The notes under the pieces: generated by a model
What the model saw: only the letters and a program-made list of their open reading frames with translations
The model's database searches: none
What the model was told of the DNA's origin: nothing
Translations under genes and position numbers: made by a program
Shown here: piece by piece, positions 56,601-64,000 of the stretch
Position numbering within the stretch: position 1 is the stretch's first letter
How the letters are laid out: each line of letters begins with the position of its first letter
Assembly (NCBI GenBank): GCA_030704615.1
Contig: CM060732.1
Location: 27,943,053 to 28,007,052 of the forward strand
Origin: Takakia lepidozioides
Lineage: Eukaryota; Streptophyta; Takakiopsida; Takakiales; Takakiaceae
Length of the DNA stretch: 64,000 bases
Direction of reading: 5' to 3'

Positions 56601-57044
56601 ATTCGCAGAATGGGGTAGGTGTATGCATCTGCTATTCTCCCCTTCCCAACCTGGATAGACAAATTGTTATTAGCTCCTTGTAGACCTTGTAGACACAATA
56701 CGTTCCACGATCCATGTTCCACAATTCTCATGCAATCTGCCATGTTTGGGCTGGGATGGCAGTTCGTGGTGGGAGACCATGTCAAGCTCATAGACACTGT
56801 TTCGCGATCAACAGCCGGATCTGGCCGCATTGCTGGTCTCCAAGGGATGGAGGTGAGTGAAGGGTACCCTGTTGTGCCAGAAGGCTATGTGGCCATCCAC
56901 ATTGATGATGTCCGCATTCCCAATGCCCCTCTACCATATCACAACAAATCCATGAAGCCTCATCACACTGAGTTGGGAGACACTGTAGGTTACATTACTG
57001 TGTGGAGTGACAAACTAGTGAAGACCTTGCAGACAAAGAGATGA
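50700..57044 (+). CDS. CACTA TnpA-like gene containing an FCP1-type phosphatase domain
   Basis: Exons read from splice sites: 50,700-50,864 (ATG; donor GTAAGC), 51,644-52,626 (donor GTAAGT; one frame change near 52,050), an exon ending at 56,268 that is open from about 55,018, then 56,519-56,614 and 56,763-57,044 (stop). Exon 2: Pro/Tyr-rich stretch, then RANRRARAEAIRNHD, a helical segment (LKGQMWRLCDMSMHI) and HWDRLVSYWQTAGF, which resembles the Ptta/En/Spm plant transposase domain. Exon 3: FCP1/NIF fold with LLILDINGLLCE, VVRPGCKAFLDKCFEHFEV and TTLLVDDTPHKG, as in plant FCP1-like HAD proteins (Asn in place of the second catalytic Asp). Last exon: FVVGDHVKLID and ELGDTVGYITVWSDKLV, like the C-terminal domain of TNP1/TnpA proteins. 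A LINE occupies the intron after exon 2. The link of exon 2 to exon 3 is inferred; the acceptor is unclear. Confidence 0.65.
52694..53392 (+). pseudogene. LINE 3'-end fragment, copy 1
   Basis: Begins caggctaagtcctggcagaag and runs to the LINE end gtcttatgagtacaat. Same Cys/His region as 3454-4440; frame broken repeatedly. Lies in an intron of the TnpA-like gene, sense orientation. Confidence 0.75.
53393..54480 (+). pseudogene. LINE 3'-end fragment, copy 2, with upstream segment
   Basis: Contains the upstream segment (LEYRSAIWV, SLESIQVGVLKECM) and repeats the stretch of copy 1 from about 53,870, but stops before the LINE terminus at tggaaaacccggatta. The order, a finished 3' end followed by a longer copy, is a tandem duplication or two insertions. 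Confidence 0.7.
54481..55017. other. Intron sequence of the TnpA-like gene
   Basis: No ORF or repeat recognised apart from gagtgagtgtgagtg. Possible splice acceptors (tgtcacag about 54,818; tgttctag 55,015). Confidence 0.4.
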
Positions 57045-57416
57045 GGCAGGTCGGCTAGCATCGTGGATTTCTTGGGGATTTCCACCTGTGCCTCATCCGG
57101 ATTTGGCAACTACGGTAACTTATAGTAGTGACAGTTTCTCTGAATTGACTGTCCAATTTTGATAGCAATCACATGTTGGATTTTCTCATGCATGTTGTTG
57201 CAAACTTATGCCTCATTAATGAGCAATGTGGTGGTAGGTGGTATGTCCCCATTGCACACACTATGGTTGGTTATGTTGTTGCTGTTCATATGTGGTTGAT
57301 AATGGTGATGCTGGATGGTGATGTTGCTGCTATTGTGGTCTTTCAGAATTACGTATGTGCCACTTTTGTGCCTAAAGTCTTGCTGTATACATGATTGTGA
57401 TGTTGTATGGCACATG
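57045..57416. other. Downstream flank of TnpA-like gene
   Basis: No credible ORF; leads into the CACGTG cluster. Confidence 0.4.
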
Positions 57417-57874
57417 CACGTGGCACCCTATTGGCTGCCTCCGTGGCATATCCACGTGTCCGTCTAGAGTCATAACCATGAGTACCGAACCCAATATGAT
57501 ACGTGTATGAGCATATTACATTCCGACACGTGACCCCCTAAGGTCCCCGCGCAGTTGGTCCTATGACTCCATATGCAGAACGTCCAGTCAAATGTATGTC
57601 TACGAAGCAGCACGTGAGGTTTAGAGGATCGTGCACGTGGCACCACCTGGGACTACAACGTCCTCATGGAATCCCCTGTTCATGGAATATACCGTACTGC
57701 GCCAGTCGTAGGTATGACTGGCAAGAATCCACCACAGCTCTCGAAAGTCCAGCACGTGGGCACACACGAACGTGGCATATGGTGTCCCCAGATGCTGCCA
57801 CGTGTTCACCCCAAATTCCCCCCCATGAAGACATACATGTGACTGCGAAGCCCCGTCCCCCACAGTGACACGTG
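57417..57874. promoter_or_regulatory. Cluster of eight CACGTG palindromes
   Basis: CACGTG at 57,417, 57,453, 57,527, 57,611, 57,634, 57,753, 57,799 and 57,869, several in a longer GCACGTGGCACC context, plus half sites (aacgtggcat). Two explanations: subterminal repeats of a CACTA element, the class of site TnpA proteins bind, or a G-box promoter array for the minus-strand ORF that starts at 58,836 (less likely, since the cluster lies beyond that ORF's 3' end). Confidence 0.7.
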
Positions 57875-57903
57875 GCAATGATATGTCGCACCACGCGTTT
57901 CTT

Positions 57904-58836
57904 CTAGGGTGGGGTGTGGTCATACCGTAGTTGGTTTGGTTCGAAGGTGGCCAACAGTGTCACACCCGGTGGAAATTGTAAGAGAGGGTGTGGGTTGTCT
58001 AATGACTGAGTATAATGATCGTAATGGCCGACGGAGAAGAGTGCGCTGCCTGCATGCGGGCCCATTGGAGAGCCTCGTGAGTAAGGGGTGGGGGGGTGGG
58101 GATGGGCAAGACCTCTACCCGTCCATGTGTGGTGGGTGGCGTGCCCGATGGCTCCGAAGAGGCGGTCTCCGGGATGGGGCCTGGCAAATGATGTGAGTTC
58201 CATGGGACATATAAGTGGACAGCAGTAGTAGGATTGTCTAAGTTGGAATGAGGTGATGAGTAAAGTGAGAATATCTTGGGGGATAGTGTTATGGGCTAGG
58301 GCTTGTGTTAGCTTGTACAATGATCGAGGTTTCTTGGAGGCCCCATCTTGGAGGTGACGATCGACAAGCCAACTAAGTTCAGTAGCGAAATCTTGGCGGG
58401 GTGGTTGTAGTGGGGTGTCGTTGAGGGGTATGGAAGAGTATTTGGTCCATAGCCAGACTAATCTGTTATTGGGAATGAGGCCAAGGAAGCGGCCGTTGAG
58501 GGCATAGATGGTGGACATAGAGGGTCCTTTGCATATTGTGGGGGAGGAGTGCAGGATGTCTTCGTCAGGGTGTATGTTGGGGGCGGTACTACGTGGCTTG
58601 TGTATATGGCGGGCATCTTTGGGTTGGATTTGAGAGATATGTAGTTGGTGAATGTGTGCGAGGTAGTTAGTGTTGGTGCGTTTGTGAAAAGCGGTTAGAA
58701 GCATGAGGTTGTGGGCTGGGCTGGGCTGGGCTGAGCGCTCAAAGTGGGAGAGGAAGGGGCTGGTGTTCCATGCTTGTTCTAGCAGTGAAATCGTATTAGG
58801 GTACCCTGGGAAATCGGTTTGGATACTAATTCGCAT
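57904..58836 (-). CDS. Orphan 310-codon ORF
   Basis: ATG 58,836 (MRISIQTDFPGYPNTISLLE) to the stop at 57,904. Rich in His, Pro, Leu and Thr, no Lys-rich or coiled-coil stretches. Distinct central part: STIYALNGRFLGLIPNNRLV, WLWTKYSSIPLND, FATELSWLVDRHLQDGASKK, ILTLLITSFQLRQSYYCCPL. No family recognised. Includes (GGGCT)4 at 58,713-58,733. An open frame of this length in a region with mixed composition suggests real coding history, most likely in a transposon. Confidence 0.45.
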   Translation of the reverse strand: MRISIQTDFPGYPNTISLLEQAWNTSPFLSHFERSAQPSPAHNLMLLTAFHKRTNTNYLAHIHQLHISQIQPKDARHIHKPRSTAPNIHPDEDILHSSPTICKGPSMSTIYALNGRFLGLIPNNRLVWLWTKYSSIPLNDTPLQPPRQDFATELSWLVDRHLQDGASKKPRSLYKLTQALAHNTIPQDILTLLITSFQLRQSYYCCPLICPMELTSFARPHPGDRLFGAIGHATHHTWTGRGLAHPHPPTPYSRGSPMGPHAGSALFSVGHYDHYTQSLDNPHPLLQFPPGVTLLATFEPNQLRYDHTPP

Positions 58837-58920
58837 TTGTCATAGTATTAGTGTTCGTGCACTTCGGGAGTGGAGGCAGGCTTGTGAGTGTAGGGACGGA
58901 AGGGACAGACTTGACTGATG

Positions 58921-61785
58921 GATTTATCTTTACTGTGGTGAGTCACCAAACAGCAGCAAACTGCGAGTGAAGAAAGCTGTAGTCAGTCCAACAGCGAGGG
59001 TACTGACCAGCAAAAGGAGAGCAAAAAGAAAGTAAAACAAGTTAGGTTTGAATTGCTACCAGGAGTAACTACCTCACTGCCAATACTGACAGCATGTGGG
59101 AAGAAAGGACAGAATTACCTGAGAGACAGAGGGATTATGGGCTTTCGTCTGAAGACTTTCCACGGAAACACACATGTGAGGCACAGTCAACTGATAACAG
59201 TGAGGGAAAAGGGGAGCAAGCAAAAAGACAGACGATGTTGAGAGAAAGTTGTGCCAAGGGAGGCAATGACTCACAGCAAGAGGATGGGGAGCATCACCAG
59301 CAGTTGGCAACCATGGATTTAAACGGGCCTGCACAGACATCAACAAAGGGAGGATTTTACTGAGAAAGGTGTGACACCAGCAAACTTGAAGCCAGCATTA
59401 GAGAAAATCTAGTGTAGTCTGAATCTGCCACAGGGAGAGAAAATTAGAATGAGTAAAATGTCATATGGATTACCTGAGGAAGAAGGCATTAGTGAGCAGA
59501 GATTTCACCAAAGGAGCTGTTTTGAGAGTTCAATCTGTGAGGAAAAACCAGCATGTCAACTTGAGATGAGAGGAAGAGAGCAATTCAAAGTGAATTTTTT
59601 TTAACAGCAAAAATATGAAGAAAAGGGCAGGTCAAGTCAGTTACTCATAGAACAAGAGAAAGGCCAGCTGAGAGATGATCATGGAGAGGAAGACCTTGAG
59701 AGTTTGATTTGTAGAAGAAGGACACCAGATCACTATGAAAAAAGGGAAAGAGAGAATAATTTGATTGGACAGCAAAAGTGTGAGAGATCATGCAAAACTA
59801 GTGACATACCTGCAGGCCGAGCGAAAAGAGAGCCAGGTAATAAACATGATGGGGTAAGCCTTGAAAATTTGACCTGTGGGAAACGAGAAAATCACAGTGA
59901 GAAAAGAGAGGAGAGTTTGGCAAAACCGCAAGACGAGACCATAAAAAACAATGACTACTCTCAGCAAAAAGGGAGGAAGCTTCAGCAAGGGAAAACAAGG
60001 AAGGATGAGAAGCTGGAAGGCAAGGGCACTCATCTTCAGGAAACACTTCAGCAAAGCAGTGAAAGATCCAGCGAGGACGAAGCAACATGGATGTCTCGGT
60101 CAGTTTTTGCAAGATCATCAACGGGGAGAACTTGACTATGTGTTCACTTGGATATCTGGAAGGAGAACGGCTGGACCAGAACTGGTGACAGCAGGTCAGC
60201 ATAACACCTATGCAAAGCAAGCAGAGCTGGAGGACAAAATTTGGGAGTTGGGAGCAAAACAGCATGGTCCCAACAAATGGAAACCTACTGGAGGAGAAGG
60301 GGCACAAGCTGAACAAGAAAAGAAGAAAGAGGGATTACCTCTTTGCGGGCTGATAAGGAGCAGTACCCGAGTGCAAGACCTGCACACCAACAAGGGAAAT
60401 CAGCATGAAGCAAAAGAAAAACAAGACAAACAGATATGTGGAGTAAAGCTGGAAAACAGGGAAGGTCAACGTCAACGGAAGCCGACTGATGAAAAAGGAG
60501 AACAGATCAGAAGGGAGTCCTTATCCTTTTTTGGACTAATACGGAGCATTACAGGCATCATTAACCTGCACACCAACAAAGGATATCAGAAGAGAGACAG
60601 ATGGGAAAACAAAGAACCAAGTCAGCCAAATAGGGAAGCAAGGATGGAGCAAGAGGACAAAGTCTTGACAAAAGGAGACCTACTGATGGATTACGAGAGG
60701 CACAAGCTGAAGGTAAAAGAGAAGAAGGAGACTTATCTTTGACTGGCGGACAGATAAGGAGCGATACTGAAAATTATGATCTGCACACAAAGGGATTGCA
60801 GCAGCAAACAGAGGTAGAACTGGGGTCAAAAAGGGACCAGTCAGGAAGGGATGAAGCAATAGCAAGGGAGGTTCAGTCTTCCTGTCAGAAGTCACATCAC
60901 AAAGAAGAACAAACAGATCCTGAAATAGTATCTTACAATGGTACAAATGAAGAAAAAAAAAAGGAAACAAGACAACCAGATTTGGGAGTCTTCAGCAGGG
61001 CAGCAAATTACTAAATGGAGACCTGCGTATGGAGATCAAAACACACCAAAGGGACTCAAGTGGGTTGTCACCATGGAAGGAGAGGATGGAGATGGTCAGA
61101 AGGACTGGCGTGATGAGAGGGAGATAGCCAAGCTGAGAAGAGATGAAGAACTGAAAGACCAAGGTGAGGACCGACATCCACCACCAAGAAAGAAGGCACC
61201 TGCTGATACTGTCACCAATAAATTGTGCATATTTTGCAGGAGACAACCAGCATGTGGAAGAAAGAGAAGCATACCAGCAGCCGGGAGCTCACTTGACTTC
61301 ATTACAACCATAAACATGGTCTTTACCAGGAGCCAAGGGGCAGGAACCCAGGAAGGGAAGGAAGCAGAAGTTGATGACACCTCTGAAACTGAGTCAAATG
61401 AACTGAACTCGAAGGAAACACCATCAGCAAACATAAACCTGTCACCCGCCTCCTATGATGAAGAAACTACAAATGCCTTGAGTCATGAAGGGACCAGCAA
61501 TGAAGAAAAGCATGAGCAGTTGCGTACTGAGCCTCTGGCGATTCAAATCAGCAGAAAGAAGGGGCTGATCACAAAACACATGCAGCTGGAGTTGTTAATG
61601 GCAGTTGAAGGTGAACAGAAGGAGGAAGAGGGCTGGAACAGCCTCAGTGATGAAGAACAAAAGGAGGAGACAATTTCTGATATTCTGGATGACATACAGG
61701 TCATGCACATGCTTACATTTGGTGAAGTAAATGAATATTTGGATTCCAAAGAAGCAAAAAGAGTGAGGAAGAGGGCCAAATCATA
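58921..61785 (+). repeat. Purine-rich, internally repetitive, coding-like region
   Basis: Plus strand strongly A/G-rich. At least three degenerate units about 190-210 bp apart share (g/a)gactaatacggagc...ctgcacacc aacaaaggg (about 60,350, 60,535 and 60,750), translating as GLIRSSTRVQDLHTNKG, GLIRSITGIINLHTNKG and QIRSDTENYDLHTKG. Open frames: 59,704-60,135, 59,951-60,742 and 60,938-61,858. The last contains CIFCRRQPACGRKR and MVFTRSQGAG followed by an acidic stretch. No known domain; probably a transposon or expanded repeat within the intron of the minus-strand gene to the right. Confidence 0.5.
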
Positions 61786-61790
61786 CAAAC

Positions 61791-62431
61791 CTCCAGTATT
61801 ACCAGAAGGATACACTGTAACTGGTGGCCATTCTGGAGCAACATTGTCTGCACCATAGGACTCTATTTCTTGGGAGATATCCCGGCGGCCCACTGAGGGT
61901 GTATTTGGATAACCATCTCCTCCTCTTGGGCCGTGCTGAACACCAAAGGGAGGAACTCTAACATCCAGAGTTTGTCGCAACCACTGCTGCTTAGTAAGTC
62001 CACGATAACCTGCAACAAAGTATAATCCTTGTGAAAACCCTTACTCCAAAACGAGTGTGTCGGCAACCAGAATTCCACATACAAATAATAAACAACCGTG
62101 AATAAGAATGGAGCAAAAAGACATCTATCCAATAAAGTAGCAAAGAGTCTACAAATCCTATCCAATAAGGCGGCAAAGAGTCTACAAAACCAATCCAATA
62201 AAGCAGCTAGGAGTGAGACATACCAGGAGCAGGAGCAGGAGCTCGGAGGAATGCGTGCTTCAGGCCTGCGACAATCCCACCTTCTGTCCCACGTCGGGGG
62301 AAGTAATCCTCTGGGTCCCCACCCCAACGCTGAAAGCTAATAAGACCCGCAAGTATAACGCCCATTTCCTCAACATCAAGCCCACGCAGTCTCGAGAATT
62401 TCTCCTGCCAGCTGCCTCCACCCTGCGCCAT
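61791..62431 (-). CDS. First two exons of an unidentified host gene
   Basis: Exon 1 62,431-62,224: ATG, MAQGGGSWQEKFSRLRGLDV, then EEMGVILAGLISFQRWGGDP and EDYFPRRGTEGGI, donor G|GTATGT. Exon 2 62,009-61,791: acceptor TTGTTGCAG, YRGLTKQQWLRQTLDVRVPP, GVQHGPRGGDGYPNTPSVGR, EWPPVTVYPSGNTGG, donor GTTTGT. Phases agree (exon 1 ends with one base, exon 2 starts with two). An AAAACCCTAAA telo-box-like motif lies 57 bp upstream of the ATG (62,488-62,498 on plus), a common element in promoters or leaders of growth-related plant genes. Later exons would lie left, beyond or around the purine-rich repeat. Function not recognised. Confidence 0.65.
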
Positions 62432-62487
62432 GTTGTCCAGGCTGACTGATGAAGGCCCCGGGAGAGCCACCGATGAAGTCAAACCCC

Positions 62488-62498
62488 AAAACCCTAAA
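62488..62498. promoter_or_regulatory. Telo-box-like motif
   Basis: aaaaccctaaa, in the presumed 5' leader or promoter of the minus-strand gene starting at 62,431. Confidence 0.5.
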
Positions 62499-63463
62499 TC
62501 GCCCCACAGCCGTAGAATCAACCAGAAAGCAAGTAGCACTGAGGTTGTAAAGCTCTCAGTTGCCACGCGCTTCCACCGTTTCCACGTTCGCTCGTCTCTG
62601 CTCTGAGTCCATTCAATCAAAGGCCAGTCACACTGCTATTGCAATCTACACCACATAATTCTCTTTTTTGTTACTAAGCTAGAAATCAGTCTATATGGCC
62701 ATGGCGTCTCTCTGTCTTTTTCCAGTCCACTGACACGCTCCACTGATTCTCTTGGTCATGCACCGGTTGTTGCTAATCCAGAACTCTATAAAACGCATCG
62801 CTTCCATATCCACATCTCTTGCCCGTAAGTAGTGTTGACAAAAGGCAGTAGCGCGGATGCAATATGAGTCTCCACGATAGGTTTAGCCAGCCCCAACCGC
62901 CGTGTTTAATTTTAGCTAACCGCTCTGCTGTAGCCTGAGCTTTTCGCAAGACAGTGCAGCATGCAAATTGGCAAAACCACAAATGGCATCGCAGTTGGGC
63001 CATGTCACAGGAGCAGCTGAACCCTCCCCAATCAGCTGCTTTTTATCCATCTACATACATTCATCCACCACGGACCAAACTTTATTATACATCCAAGTAC
63101 TTGGGTTCATACATCCATTGAGAGTCCCATGGACTACGAGGAGATAGATGACGTCCATTGAATCACAGGGATGAAAACTGAATGGATGTGTCCCTACGGA
63201 CGATAGAGTGAGCTCATCCCTAAGGAAGCCTGTGCAGCCACTACAATCCTTTCCCACTTTTTTCATCCTCTCTTTCTTCTTGGTCCGCTTGTGAGAAAGG
63301 GGTCCATTGCGTGTTACACTTGAGCTCCCAGGAGGATTTTGAGAATGTCTCTCTAAATCTAGTCTGTTGTTTGTTGTGAATGTAGCCGCAGAGTACACAA
63401 CATTGTTCACCAGTCTATGAGGGACTGGACGGTAGCTGAAAAGTAACTTCATTTTCCTCATCT
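62499..63463. other. No recognised gene
   Basis: Short ORFs only on both strands; includes the upstream region of the minus-strand gene at 62.4 kb. Confidence 0.4.
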
Positions 63464-63880
63464 CTAGAGTCTTTTGTGTTCAATTGAATCGGGGACCATG
63501 GGAGAACAACCCCCGGAGCCCATGGATGGGGACCGCGCGGAGTTTGACAAGAACGATGATGCGAATAAAGACACTGCAGAAACCCACCAGTTGTCTGAAG
63601 GATTAGCTTCTTGTGCCTTTGAAGCCTGCCTCTTTGCACGTTTTTTGTCTGCAGCCTCAGAATGCACATCCCCTTGATGTGTGGAATCGTGATCATCACC
63701 ATGAGGGGGTGTGAATGGAGGAGGACCACCATTAAAAGGGGGGCCTGCCCACTGCCCACCAGCAGTGGGACAAGGAGGTGCCCAAGTTTGGGCAACTCCT
63801 TGTACCCATGCCCCATTACCTCCAGAATTGGACCCACCTGGTATCCATGACCATGTATTGGTTGTGGGTAGTGGGGCCAT
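63464..63880 (-). CDS. Gly/Pro/Trp-rich ORF, unknown
   Basis: ATG 63,880; low-complexity start (NTWSWIPGGSNSGGNGAWVQ, GGQWAGPPFNGGPPPFTPP), a basic segment ADKKRAKRQASKAQEA, then a Ser-rich end. The composition recalls the Pro/Tyr-rich N-terminus of the CACTA TnpA-like protein at 51.7 kb, but there is no clear homology. The frame stays open upstream toward the window end, so this may be an internal exon. Confidence 0.35.
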   Translation of the reverse strand: MAPLPTTNTWSWIPGGSNSGGNGAWVQGVAQTWAPPCPTAGGQWAGPPFNGGPPPFTPPHGDDHDSTHQGDVHSEAADKKRAKRQASKAQEANPSDNWWVSAVSLFASSFLSNSARSPSMGSGGCSPMVPDSIEHKRL

Positions 63881-64000
63881 GGGCTGCTGCCAGGTAGGCG
63901 GTCCTTACTGCAGCCATGTTTGCCCGCCTGTGGACTGTACCTATGGCCCATTCGGGGCTTGTTGTACCCATGTCGTAGGTGGACTAGCAGTAGGAGCCAC

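Noticed and set aside
61786-61858. Plus-strand ORF end (60,938-61,858) as a true C-terminus
   Set aside because: This end lies antisense to a better supported, properly spliced exon (61,791-62,009 minus).
1-64000. tRNA, rRNA or organelle genes
   Set aside because: No cloverleaf, rRNA core or plastid/mitochondrial gene was recognised by reading; a dedicated scan was not possible.

Overview
The window looks like nuclear DNA of a streptophyte, most plausibly a charophyte alga such as Chara (inference, moderate confidence). Pointers are multi-exon genes with GT-AG introns, a telo-box AAACCCTAAA motif beside a gene start, a plant SURNod19-family pseudogene, plant-type CACTA/En-Spm genes, chromodomain Ty3/gypsy elements primed by initiator-Met tRNA, and a Ty3/gypsy element carrying a DNA cytosine methyltransferase, a combination reported before from charophytes. 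About two thirds of the window is transposon-derived.

Layout. 1-3.1 kb: 3' part of a host TPR-protein gene on the plus strand, with at least eight exons. 3.4-4.4 kb: 3' end of a LINE, minus strand. 4.5-5.5 kb: two nested terminal-inverted-repeat elements. 6.2-7.1 kb: part of a membrane-protein gene, minus strand. 7.1-9.9 kb: mostly empty, with one foldback hairpin. 9,959-17,445: LTR retroelement 'Element 1', which keeps only the integrase tail of pol but carries large post-pol ORFs. 17.9-19.3 kb: LTR scraps. 19.3-41.2 kb: element D (minus strand), a Ty3/gypsy element with gag, protease, a C5-DNA methyltransferase, RT-RNaseH and integrase ending in a PHD finger. Chromovirus A (26,816-40,533, minus, perfect CTGAC target duplication) is inserted in the gag of D. 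Chromovirus B (30,286-37,117, plus) is inserted in the pol of A, giving a three-level nest. 41.2-44 kb: a 252-codon orphan ORF and a SURNod19 pseudogene. 44.3-45.5 kb: a second, mostly deleted D copy. 46.1-48.1 kb: truncated chromovirus E. 48.1-57.0 kb: divergent CACTA genes, TNP2 transposase (minus) and a TnpA-like gene (plus) that contains an FCP1-type phosphatase domain and has a LINE in one intron. 57.4-57.9 kb: a dense CACGTG cluster. 57.9-58.8 kb: a 310-codon orphan ORF. 58.9-61.8 kb: purine-rich repetitive coding-like DNA. 61.8-62.4 kb: first two exons of an unidentified host gene, minus strand. 62.5-64 kb: one Gly/Pro-rich ORF.

Functional themes. Element D joins a chromatin reader (PHD) on its integrase to a DNA methyltransferase in its polyprotein, suggesting a retroelement able to mark and recognise chromatin. 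The chromoviruses use a chromodomain for the same general purpose. The CACTA TnpA-like gene has taken up a protein-phosphatase-like domain. Most transposon ORFs carry single-base frameshifts or stops, so these copies are probably dead (or the assembly has indel errors), but domain order is clear.
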